DNA from: Tubiluchus corallicola
Lineage: Eukaryota; Priapulida; Priapulimorpha; Priapulimorphida; Tubiluchidae
Assembly (NCBI GenBank): GCA_030141605.1
Contig: JAQGDQ010000006.1
Span: 62,001-126,000, forward strand
Reading direction: 5' to 3'
Length of the DNA stretch: 64,000 bases
The translations under genes and the position numbers were made by a program. Numbering within the stretch: position 1 is the stretch's first letter; every line of letters starts with the position of its first letter. Below, piece by piece: positions 1 through 12,400 of this stretch. Under the pieces are notes generated by a model. It ran no database searches. It was not told the origin of the DNA and saw only the letters and a program-made list of their open reading frames with translations.

Positions 1-3000
1 ACAGGACTCTGTAAGCTGCTAAGATCGACAAATGCGAGTACTGATGGCCACAGTCAATGAAATCTAATAAAATTAAAAAGAAAATGTTAGCTAAGCCAGG
101 CACTTACAGTACTGCACAGTTTAGGCTACCTTAGACCTACGAACCTGCTCCATAGAAGCCAGACGCCAAATGCCCTTTAGCTGATGACTGAAGTTGAGAT
201 TTGTCATTTTTCAATGCCCATATCACGTATCTAGTGGCGGAAATGCAAATCGATTCCTTGCTGTTTCTACAATTAGTCGTGTTCCAGTTAGACGCTGCAC
301 GAAAACTATTGGCCATTTGTCACACTAATGTGGAACACTTCATGATTTATGAATGCAGATTAAGCACTTGTTGTGTGTCAGGACGTGTGCCGAACAGACG
401 CCATTTGCTGTCATTCAATACTGGCTTGCTATAGGCATAAAATATGAATTACGCTTAGCATCGAGGTGTTGTTACTGACAAAAGCGGTGATAAACTATTT
501 ATGGCTGCTGTTAACAGATGTAGCGGTATATAGATGTTACATTGTAGTATTCGAGTCGTATAGAGACAAGAACAAAACATCATACAAACATAAAGTGATT
601 AGGGCAATCACCTCTGCTGAAAGTCCAAAAATTAAACAGGCGAAAAACTAAAAACTAGAACAACATACAGAACGTAGACAAAAATATTTTCCAATTTTCC
701 GCCATTTCTGTTTGCTAATCCAGGCTATGGAGAGTTCGAGTCACGACACTGACTATTCTTATTTAGTATTTACTTCACAATCTCCCAGTCACGAGAGCCT
801 TTTAAAAGGCAATGCGACAGCGAAAAAGTATTAAAATGAACACACCTAATGATCAAGGAATAGAGGCGAAAGGAATGAGAAGATGATTTCGTAACAGCAA
901 AACATTAAATCATCTTCATATTTTTGTTTTTAAGGCTGCAGAGTAAAAAAGGTTAAATAATTCTATTAAGATGTACGATTTCGAATTCAACAATCTCACG
1001 AAATGGCCACTTTGTCATATTAAGTGTAAATCGTCACTGTCAATATTGCGTCATAACCGTGTGTCAATTAATTTCATAAATCATGGTGTCACAATTTTTG
1101 ACAACCTAGTAGATTTCGTGGAATTTGCAGTGGCATTTAGACAGTCTCCTTTTACACACATGCAGGCATCTGTATAGTAAACATCTTAACGCAATGAGCA
1201 TCTGAAATAAGCATCCAAAAATATATGGCAGTGCCCCGGAAAGATAATAAAATACCAACCGCAGCCAACATTTGTAGGATGACTTGTCCAATGAGCAATA
1301 AAATGCCAAACGTCGTAGTATTAAAAATAAACTCTTGCAAGCTTCTGTGATATTAGGTAGCCCTGCAGACGTTACACACAGCGGCGTTTCAGTGCTTAAA
1401 CTACAAAAATAACACGTGTGCAGGAACTTTACCTCCTATCACTATGTTTATAGGATTCATTTAGAGAAAAGCACCGACTTTATACCTTCTCTAAATATTT
1501 ACGGCATAATTTCTGGACCATTTCTGGACACACAAGTCTCTCATTCATGAGAGATGGCTAACATTCTGTCCGCGCAGTGTATATTGTCGTGCTTGTTTGT
1601 AAACACGTGGAGTGGTAGTTTTCACGCCATTTTTTATATTTTTCACCAACGGCTGTTAAGTTGTCGACCGCTTGACTCATATCTCCCATATTTTAAATCT
1701 TTATGAGATATTATGGTAACTTCACATAAATGTTTTATCTTAATTTCTCAAACATGTTGTCAAGGCACGAACGCCCGTTTTAGATACATTTCCTCGTCAC
1801 TTTCTAATTATTGCTGAAAAATCATTACACTGACATGAGATGTCATCAAGCAAACTTTTTTACGTTATGAAAATCCCAGGACCTTGAGGCTTAAGCACAC
1901 AACTATCGTGCTTTCACTGTTTTTGTCGTTTTAAGGTGACTTTGAACAGATTTCCAACTGATTTCTTTTACACCATTAAAAACATGGCCGTGAATAAAGT
2001 GCGAATTACGCTTTAAGGGAAAATTCAATACTAGTTTTATTCAATCGCAGAAGCAGAAAATAAAATAACAAAGTTGCTCGAGTTGCTCGGAACAGTCCAC
2101 GAAATGCAGATGTATTGATTTGGAAACATTTTTTTACGCGCTGAAGAGAATTTGAGCGATTGAATGCGCCAGGATACGAATATTCTTTGATAACTCTCGC
2201 ATCCCGATTGCCTATACAAACCTCATTTTTGTGCTTGATAGGCATTCTTATTACGTACACTAGTGATGCTTGTTATTGTTATTCAAAACTGAAATTTCCG
2301 AAGCAAATAGTTCCATTAAGACTAATTTGCAAACAGCAATACGCATGCGTCATAATCTTCAGCACATACGCTAGGCATGTTTTGCATGTTCTATGTAGCA
2401 GCATCCAAGCTGCTCACACTTTTTGTTACTTCAAGATCTTCCCACAAGGTTTTCCTTACATTCCAATCAAATATTTAAGGAAAAACTTGCTTTAGTTAGA
2501 GAAATTTAAGTGACACAAAGCAGCACATGTATAAACACTGTTTGATGCTTGTTTTACAAACAGCTTTTGTGTTAATCATGTTCGTATGAAACAAAGAAGC
2601 TTATTTTCGTCTCCATTTGTCATTTATAAACACGCTTAATTTTTAACGAAGCCCTGTTTGTTCAGTTGCCGTGTGCTATCTTCTTGTTTCTACAAAAAAT
2701 CTGTTGCCGTCTACTTTCTTGTCGAGCTTTTCGACGAAAAACAAAACTAAACATTTGAATGGCCAAGACGCAATCCCCGAATTTACAACCTTGTAGTTGT
2801 CCATTTTAGCAAGGCACTTGTTCGCTGTTCAGAAGTTGTGCAATTTTCATCATCTATCAAATGGCCTCAGTAAATAGTAATCAAGAGAATGTGTTTTACT
2901 AGTGCTGGCTGATACGGACTTGTGTATTTTCTACATCAGAATGGCTGATTGATGGGCAATGTACCGACTTGTAAGTAAACAGTGCACACTGTAGACAGAT

Positions 3001-3479
3001 AAAAGAAAGTAAGTGGCTATTATTACATTCCTGAAAAGTTGTAATTACCTGCGCGTATAAACCAGCAAATCAAAAAGATGTGCAATATTATCCCCCCTCT
3101 CCCCACACACAATTTCGTCGTTTGAGGTAAGAAGTTTATTTTAGAAACAAAATTATATCACCTAATCACCTCTTTGTAACAAGTACTGCAGCTCAACTAA
3201 TATAAAGAAACGGTCCAACATACGCACTTGGCTTCATTATTTTTTGTAGTTTTAAATTGCCTCTAAATATTAGTGACGTGGTCGCCAATCATATTGCCTG
3301 TCTGGCTCTGTTTCGTATATTGAAGAGACGACACCACAATCAACAAAACAAATTTTTGGTTGCATGTAGTGAATATGCGTAAGGCTTCATTAGTCAAATT
3401 ATCCTACCTCGATCCACTGACCTTTATTAACTGAGATGTGTATACTTGGGTCAAATTTATTAAAGATATCTTAAGCTTT
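1..3479. other. No gene recognised
   Basis: AT-rich unique-looking sequence. The open frames here are at most 111 codons, overlap on opposite strands and match no family I know. I see no splice-flanked coding block, repeat array or RNA gene. Confidence 0.6.
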
Positions 3480-3990
3480 ATCGAATCTAGGCAGGTCTGG
3501 GATAATCAGGACAGTAACAATGTAAACAAGAAAATTGCAAAAGCTTAAATTAAAACTTGAAAGTATGTAATTGGTCAAATGGGAGATGATATCAACAGAG
3601 TACCTAATGATGAAAATCCGGAAGGAAATAAGCTGAGAACCTATTACAAAATAAAAAAACAGTAATGTTATGGAAAATTGTTTGCTCACCAATACGTTGA
3701 CCTCCAAAACTAATACAACTTTTTGTAAACTACGAATAAGTGCCCATAGTCTAGCCATTGAAACAGGCTAGCATCATAAACCGTACAAGTTACCGATAAA
3801 TGAAAAAATTTGTAAACAATGTAATAATAATGAAGTGGAAGATGAGTTACACATGATGCTTGTCTGCAATAAATATGAACATAGTAGACTGATTTTTTCT
3901 AATTTGGACCAATGATATGGATATTTTAAATATAGTGCGTAACTATGTATAATATTGCTTTACGAATAGGTCATGAATTTAATTGTTAAT
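3480..3990 (+). mobile_element. 3' end of a decayed LINE (non-LTR retrotransposon)
   Basis: The plus strand, read across several stops and frameshifts, gives the last part of a LINE reverse-transcriptase ORF. The clearest stretch (about 3735-3915) reads LRISAHSLAIETG, a stop, then LPINEKICKQCNN, then EVEDELHMMLVCNKYEHSR. This is the zinc-knuckle-like C-terminal signature of many non-LTR elements: L-R-x-S-x-H-x-L-x-I-E-x-G, then C-x2-C, then E-D-E-x-H, then C-x2-Y-x3-R. Upstream (about 3490-3530) QVWDNQDSNN resembles the W-x-N-Q block that precedes it in the same families. Internal stops and frame changes show an old inactive copy. No poly-A tail or target-site duplication was resolved, so both edges are approximate and the clade (CR1, L2 or Jockey-like) is not fixed. 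Confidence 0.72.
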
Positions 3991-6900
3991 ATCTAAAGGG
4001 ATGCTACACCATTAATCTAAATTCTGTGTTTATATTAATGTTATATGGGTTTTATACATCAATATGTAATGTCGTCCTATGTTTGGAAACGTGCAAATAT
4101 TTTTTTCGTTTTTTTATAAATACTTTAATTGTACTTCTGTGAGCGTGTGTGTTAAGTACTGTAAATGACTGTAACAATCTGTAGTAATGTTTACCTAATT
4201 AATATGTCAGATATATCAAATATATCAACAAAGTAGTTGCGTCGCAAATGTTGTATCATTTTTATCTACTATATACTGCTTGGATAGTTTTCTGCAGATA
4301 TAGGCCTAGCATGCGGAGAACCACGAGTCATTTTACTGCCTCTTTATCAGTGGCCCTACAACACGTATAAATTTGAAGCAAACTATATCGTATTGAAGCA
4401 TTTGAGATCATTGAAACTTCTTTGTCGTTTAATTTGTGTAAGTTCGAATGAACGTCAGACGGAGTGATAAATGGCTACTGGTGACTAGACTGCTTGAAAC
4501 ATATGGAGAAAAAAGTTAAATTAAGCGACCGTAACCCGAGATTGGACAGATAAGTCATTTGTGGAGGATCATTAAGTGTCCAAGAAAAATGAGGTATCGT
4601 CTTCTAGAAAGGCGAACCATAGCCGTTAGTAGTATATTGCAGTCTGGTGCAGTTATGACACTGACTGGCTTCAATATTATTTAACATGCTTGCAAGCCAG
4701 CATGTTAAATACAGTAATGTGTAAAGGGTATGTCCACTTAGTTTTCATCCAGCTACCAATTAACGCGCCAGCTGGAATGGTAGCCGGCACTAGACACATC
4801 CTTTTCCCTACCCGGGGTTCCCTCTTCAATTGCAAAGTTGCTGATTAAATCCTCTATTTGTCAGCAACAGATACAATGTCGGCGTTCTGTTATCACTAAA
4901 GTTCTACTTTCCACTGATGTGGCTTTCTCGCCTTGCCGTGCAGCCCCCACCTGGTCAGGGATACGACTGCTACAACGAGAGATACTTCTACCATTCCCTT
5001 TGTCTTAAAGTTGGGTACCACGTGTTACCTTTTCTTGCATTAGTACCTAATCGGATCCCAAAATCTCTTATCTCTCTGTTCGTCTCGCATAATGTCAAGT
5101 AAATCTTACACGAATATTTATTTATTCGTTGGTCTTTTATCTTCAATAGCTGTAACAAAATGTAAACAAACGTTTGTTATTTTCTTTAAGAAAAATTTAT
5201 TTACAAATTTTCTACGCATAAATATAAGAGACACGAGTGAATATATCTGTAATTCACAGTTGAGAATTCCTGTATACCTTCACTAGAGAATGTCCAGTAT
5301 CGAACTGCGCTTTGCGAATACGAGAATACTGCAAGAAACAGAGACACGATCATGTGAAATGGATTGTTAAGTCTGAAGCAGTGTCTCATTACTTGGTTTC
5401 AGCCTGCATTATTTACTATTCACGACCATCGAAGTGTCATAAATCAGCCGCAATGAGCGCACGAGAAGTTACAAGAAACAATTAAAATGCGGAACACTCA
5501 ATTTACGAAATCTGAAAAGATCATTAACAACAAACGGAAGAGCTCGTTAAACCACCAATGAAAATGACATGTTAGTGGAAGTTACAATGTCGAAGTATTA
5601 GTTTTTACTACAGCTGTCGCCCTTTTTGCTTTTTTAAATCTTTTTAGGTCTAATGGGAGTGAATATTATTTAGTTTTACATTAGTTACTAGCATAATAAT
5701 TTTTCTGTTTAACAAAACAGGTTTAGTTCCACAGCTTCAAAACACGACCAAAGCGCCCTCACCGGACTAAGGACGTCTCTGCGCACTCCCGCTGTAGGCT
5801 GAATCTTCTGCGGTCACCATCTGTGTAAAACAGAGCCGAGCAGCAGGCAAGTTTGAACTCTTCTTTCATTAGTTTTTTTAGCTGGGCGATTCGACAGGTG
5901 GACAGATAAAGTGTGTAGATGTAAGTACTATATTACTACTGTTAGGTTACCTTTACTGGTTTACTTAAGTATAGATTCAAGCTTAGAGACAAACACATCA
6001 AGTCCTCGGCGTAGCCCAACTTCGATGACCAACGGCTATTTGGACTCGGCTATTCACTTTGCCCGAAAAGCTGCCCATTTTAGGCCAACAAAATGCAACA
6101 ACTTTGCGTACTTTGTTCAGCGCCAATTTCGACACCTCGTCAACTACATTACCAAGATTACGTTACTATATTAGACTTCGCCTCCTCCTTAACGTTATGT
6201 AGACCGCATTAATGCGCATAAACTTGTAAATCGCCATATCTCTACGCTTGTGTGCACATTAGTTCACATTCTATTGTCCAGGGATCACCCAGCCTTTCAT
6301 TATGAAGCCAGCCAACAACTTATCCTGAGCGGGAGACTGAGGCATGGCAAATTTCCATCTTTCCTGTTGGATTACGGTGCGCCCTGTAATGAATATTTCA
6401 CAATCTCTCAGATATCGAACGTGCAAGTCATATAATGAAACTACAGCTCGACGCCATTGAATTGTGCGAATATTGCTATAGGATTTATATAAATATTTGC
6501 TGAAAAACACGTTTTTCATCATCGTCATCATGGAAACGAGCTTTAGTGAAAGCCATTGGTATAAGGGCGTATTCACATTCACGTGGTAGTAATAGTGCGA
6601 AGAATGTAGTACTTGAGGCTGACAGTTACAATGATTGTCAAATCAAGGGACAAAATGGCAGTAGTCAATCGGATATCAACAAAATTACATTGGATAAACC
6701 ACATGACCGTTGCCCTCATCGCACAAACTGCACATATGTACACGCCTCCATCCAACAAGTATTAATCTAGGATTATGTGTTAGCAGACGTGTAAAATAGT
6801 TCATATACATATGAGCTGGATATGAGGCTCATAAAAAGCTTAAAATACAAATAACGAAACAAAACTAATGACTTTGCACTTTCTACTGCGCTACTTAGCT

Positions 6901-7489
6901 TTGGTGAATTTATGCAGTAATATCTTGTATATCGAACACGAAAAGCTCTAACCATAAAATTTCTGCTCCCCGTCGCGCAAACATCGTTTTATAAACAGTT
7001 GCAATCTACAGCTGTACGAAGAAACTGCACCTTTGAGAAAGGCAATTTAAGGATGCTAGTGACATGTATTAAATGCACTAAAGTGTGTCTAATGTTTAAA
7101 CAATAAAGTTATTGTTTTGCCAAGGGAGTTTTCAAACTATTTTGTTCATCTAGTAGAAAGCATTGTCATTAACATCTCCATGACATTTTACGACATGCAC
7201 AGTTTAGCGACTAGAAGCCGAATGTGTAATTATAGATTCATGAAGTAATTTCGCGGAGCCTGCAGCTACTTATTGTGATGAAACTGATGTAAGCTCATCA
7301 CGTGATTCGTGCCAAGAAACACATTCACTGTGCTCCCATGATTCACAAGCTTACACTTTATGACTTGTTCATAAACACGTAACAATGCAATGTGTAATAT
7401 TGTCAACCTAGCGTGGCAGCTTCGCCCACTAAATGGTGAAACCAAATTACTGTGATTATGGCGACGGGGAATGTTGCTTTCTCAATTTA
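3991..7489. other. No gene recognised
   Basis: AT-rich sequence with short overlapping frames only. Two slightly more GC-rich patches (about 4740-5040 and 5745-5870) contain no recognisable protein, RNA or repeat. Confidence 0.55.
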
Positions 7490-8145
7490 AACAATTAAAT
7501 TACTCAGTTTAAGTAACTCATTCTATAGAAGCGTAAATCCGGTTACTTAAGGCGCGTTCAGACTAGCGATTTTCTCGTCAAGGTAATTTGCCAAGTAACT
7601 CGCAAGCGTGTTCAGACCAGTGACCAAAACTTGCTGCGGTTACTCTTCGACAACAAGCGCGAGTTATCTCCTTTTTTATTCACTACCAGGTATCGAGAAA
7701 CTCACCGAGGCAACAAATCAACTGGCAGCAACTGTCAGAGAGTTTGCAAAAAGTAATTCGCAAAGCAGTTCACACTTGCCAGTTAGGTGTCAGAGAGAAA
7801 AGTCGTTACAGAAAGCTCACTAGTCTTAATGCTCCGTTACTCAATGTGAACACAAACTGATGCTTGACTACAATGTTACCAAAACTGAGCATTACGTTAC
7901 ACAATTTAAATATTAAGTCAGCAAATATGCGTTTTAGGTTGATAAATTTGAGCACCAAGTTATTCATCACTTATTTAAGTATCAAGTTACCTAATTTAGT
8001 TAAGCATTACCTCATTCAAAATAAGCATCACATCAAGTTACTTCATGCAAGCATTGTGTTATTCAATTAAAGTATCAGCTGATTCAAAATGAGTATCAAG
8101 TTACTAAATTTGTATTTGAAAATTAAATTATTCAAGCAGGAAGTT
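7490..8145. repeat. Degenerate short tandem repeat (unit about 21-24 bp)
   Basis: Phrases close to AAGTATCAAGTTACTCAATTT recur head to tail, most clearly from 7860 to 8125 (for example AGTATCAAGTTACTAAATTT near 8090 and ATCAAGTTACCTAATTTAGT near 7980). Spacing drifts from roughly 20 to 26 bp and copies differ a good deal, so this is an old minisatellite rather than a fresh array. Small open frames of 68-71 codons inside it are by-products of the repeat. Confidence 0.6.
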
Positions 8146-11100
8146 ACTGAGGCTAGATAAGTTAGTTTCTCAACTTCTCGCTTAAAAAGTCTCGACAATA
8201 ATTTATTTTAGTATAATCAGAGCAAGGAGTACCCGCACAGTGTTACCCTTATCTGTAAGTGCATAATAGAGAGTATAAAATGATCACTTATGCTCGGTAA
8301 TCTGGCATGCAAGTTACTGCAATTGACTTTACAGTTTACGCAAACGCATTTTTAGTATGCAAGTGAGTCTGTACATGATAATACATCCTTCCTCACGTAA
8401 CAGTCTTTTGCAAATACGTTACACCTAGTGAATATGTAGTTAGTACAGTTAACAATAGTTTTCCTTTGCCATTTTGTAGCGATGTTTTCCACGAATACTC
8501 GAGAAACTCTTTTGCTAATCAGGTTGGCTTCAGCGACTGTGTCTCTTGTATCAGCTTGAATGGCAATGGCTTCGTTAAACTAATCGATCAGCGTGAACAG
8601 GACTGAACAATCTTCACGTCTCACTGACACTAGCAAATAAGTTTTAACACCTTCTTGTAAACAAGTGTATAAAGTTATAGTGCGTGCTTGGCTGCGAAGC
8701 AACGCTGGGTAAGGTTAGTAAATGAATAAGGAATCTATTTTTAAGGTTTCTTGGTGGGTTCTGCAAGGTTTGGCTTCGATATTGCCCAGGTGATTTCTCT
8801 CGTTGAAGAAAGTAAGCGCATCCGAATTTACACTAGGCAATGAGGCCACACGATCTGATTCTTTTTAGTTCGTTTCTCAGCTTTAATGATTTCAACTAGT
8901 AAGCTAACATTTAAGCAAGTTAATTTGTTTACAACGAAAATTTGATTTTAACTGTAAAATAATTACAACTTAGTATTTTATTGTTTAATGGTAAGATGAA
9001 ACCTTTACGTGTTTTTCGCTGCGGTTTTATCAGTCTTTTCAGGAAACGTGACTGCACCGAGACGTAAGGCTGATAAATAACGGTTCCTATAGCGAGGCAC
9101 ATTGAAAAAAACAATAAACATCCCAGCACAGATATGCTCTGCTAATCCCAAAGCCATCACGAACTTAAAAATTGGAGAGAGAGTATTCAATATATAATTA
9201 CTCAAAAAAGTCTTTACATTTCAAGGCAATTACAACCAAAGTCTGTAATAAGATAAAACCCGAGTCATCACATAATATATGAACATCTAGTCATGGAAAT
9301 GCCCTGTTATTTCAAAACCATTGCAAAGAGAAAAATATGAACCACTCCGCTTCAGAATGCAATGCAGATCACTCATAGTGCAATAATTTGTGAAAAAGCT
9401 GCAGATTTATAAGAAAAGTATGATTAAAAATTTATAGCTAGCCATAAAACTCAACAAACAGGCAGTTAGGAACATATAAATATTTATCTTTTGACAAAGT
9501 GTGCATGGAATTATGGCTCTGGACAAGATTGCCTTTACTTTACGCTGTAAGCATTGCATCGGAAAGCAATAAAAGAAACGCATAAATCACGTTAGCCTGG
9601 AAATTTTCCTTGTGAACTATAAGGATAAGGTGAAAATATATGAGCGTGATGATGCGTAAAAATTGTCCATTCTTCTTCTCTATAACTGTTTATTGGGAGT
9701 GTATATAATAAGGTAAATTATTAAATTATAATATTATAGCAAAGCTTATTCCTGTATAATGAAATATTTGCAAAGATATAGGTTATACTCGCTCATGTCT
9801 GATGTTGTTGTGAATTAATTTGAAATCTTGACGACTAGTCCCAGTGACAACATGTCAAAAACGTTATGAAAACTGTTCTACACTCATGTATTTTTCATTT
9901 TCCTATGAATATTTTATGAAAAAGAACGAAGAAACCGGGGGAGCAGTGGTGCTAGCTAACTTAAGCGATTTCTTTGAATCTGTACTGCACTAGTGCTTAC
10001 TAGGCTTTACGACTTATCAGCGCTCTCGCTAATGCCATAAAAGTCCAAAACTGGACTAAAATGATTTCTCAAAGGTTACTTGTACTGGGTAAGCGATGCG
10101 ACGCTTATTTACAAAGCGGTTTCTTAATTCACACGTTTTAAACAGTTTGCAAAAGTAGAGTATGAGTTGAGGTACTCCTTCTGGATGAGTGATGACAGAT
10201 TAAGATTTGGTTACATCATAAACTGAGTAAAACGGTTTTTTTAAATTACTTGATCTGAGTGAGTAACAAAATACAAATTACCCCAATATTGAGATTAATT
10301 TTCTGATTCATTCCTATGCTTCGAAGTTGAATATATAACTAATCGGTTGGAGCATTTCTTAAGTTAATTTTTTTTTTATTTAATTTTAACTGACATTAAA
10401 AATTTTGTCATTCCATAAAGTAATACCCACACAAAACCGTTCTTGTTACGCTTAGAAACCGAAAAAAATATAAATTTTCTCATCTATTTTTAATGCCTGC
10501 ACCATCATGCTTTCTCAAACTCACTAGTTTATTACCTGCTTCTGTAGCGCGTAAGCAAACAATAACCATCTAATTTCAACCAAAAATTTTATTGATTACA
10601 CAAACTCTCTGACAAAATGGCAACAAAGCTTGACAACACGTCTTCGGGTTTATTCCAAGTACATGCGGGTTCATTAAAACGCGCAGTCATAACATTAATG
10701 AGTTTACAGATTAGCATAAACTGGTTAAATGTAGCTGTCAGCTGATAGGGGCTCATATACGCCAAAGTGAAACCATATTATGTAATTACTCCGCTGGGTA
10801 TAGAAAAACTGTGACGATATTTTGATGAACAACAAATTGATAATTAAAAATTTATCGCCATTTTTGAAATATCAACGCGATGACCAGTGATGAACAATGT
10901 TCATCATTCTGTCATTTCAGTAATGTTTATAATATCATTAATTTCACATTACTCACCAGATCTTGGTGTTTCTAGTTAATGCTGTGTTTGTGATCCCCTG
11001 ATAGTAAGATATAATCCTGTGAAAATGGAAAAAATGCATAAAATTATAATTGCTGTTATGACTGCATGACTATAACTTAATCATTATCTATTGCTTCACA

Positions 11101-12189
11101 ATAAAGAGCAGACGCTGTGCTTCAAAGCGAAGAAATGAAAACTATAATACGAAAATTTATCAGTGATTACTGACATCTAACAAAAGAGGCAAAAATAAAA
11201 AGTAATGATAATAACATTAGCAAACCGCAATGGCAACAAGAGCAACAACGACAGCGACAACAACAAGAACAACAGCAATACTTCAGGCTTGCAAAAGAGT
11301 ATATGCTTACTTGGTTTCATAGCCTTCAACACATTTGCCTTTACTCAGTGAAACGCAGTTCGACGTTATGCGAATAAATAATTTACGCTCTTACCAATCA
11401 TACAACATTTTACGCAATTGTATGACAACAGGCAGATGTATACCATAAAACAGGAATGAATCTTTTTAAATATTAAAATACGAGCCGAACAATTGTTCGT
11501 TACACTGTTCAAAACAAAGTGAAATTAATCATTCATGGAGGAATAAGTCTACATCAAGTCTGCGTCAAACTTCTTGCATGCACGTTGCTATCGGGCGGAC
11601 TTAAAAAGGAGTAGGCCTATATCGTGCATGGTTCTGCATGCAGAGATATCGAAATTGATTATACGCAAATGAGAGCTGAAATTAATTTCATTGTAGCATA
11701 AGTTCAGGGTACTAGCGCTGAACTAAAAGGCGCTTTATACTTTGGTTACGTCGTGTTCAGACCCATTCATTGCAAATGCTAGGAAACGGGACGGCATGCT
11801 TTACATATAGATTAATAATTAATACAATGTCACTGTATGGCGTATATGAGGGTGTAATGGCCTAGAAACGCCACAATTGTGTGTTAGGCACAAATATTTT
11901 GTTTAGGCAGTAACCTGACAGATGATAGCACTATGAATAAATAAAGATATTGCTAGCAGTTGTGCTTTGATATTATGATATTAGATGCATCATGATATTA
12001 TATATATATACGAGCGTGTGTGTGTATAATACAGACGTATGTATTTGTGTTTCAGTGTTTGCATACAATGCGATATACGCAACGTATCTACTTGAAAGTC
12101 AAAGAATGTTTAATTTTAAACCGTTTACTTGTATTAACTACTGTATGTATAAGTTGTAATGTATAAATAAAGGCATTTTTATGTGAGTA
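8146..12189. other. No gene recognised
   Basis: AT-rich sequence without a supportable gene. Minor simple sequence only: an ACAACA/AGCAAC-rich purine stretch near 11230-11280 and a short TA then TG run near 11998-12025. Confidence 0.55.
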
Positions 12190-12400
12190 TTCGAGACAGA
12201 TAGCTGAGGGGTGACGGTTTAAGCTTTGCGACCGAAGTTGAGTAAGGCCATTGCTGGGCAACGAATGCTTTGTGACTATCTGGGTTCAGTACTGCCTTTG
12301 GGCGGTTTCATTTGCCATACTGATTCTGGTTGTTTAGCCCGCTCGAAAGAGGATGTAAAACATACATCTGAATGTGTTTGCCTCTTTAGATGAGACAGCT
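12190..12400 (+). mobile_element. Possible tRNA-derived SINE
   Basis: TAGCTGAGGGG at 12201-12211 fits the pol III A-box consensus TRGYNNARNGG exactly. GGTTCAGTAC at 12283-12292 is one base from a B box (GRTTCRANNC). It is followed by TGCCTTTGGGCGG, which resembles the body that follows the tRNA head in several animal SINEs. The A-to-B spacing (about 82 bp) is longer than in a plain tRNA and no cloverleaf can be folded, so a functional tRNA is unlikely. No second copy was seen in the window, and the 3' end is a guess. Confidence 0.35.

Noticed and set aside
715-755. GTTCGAGTC resembling a tRNA T-loop
   Set aside because: The flanking bases cannot form a T stem and no A box or acceptor stem lies at the right distance.
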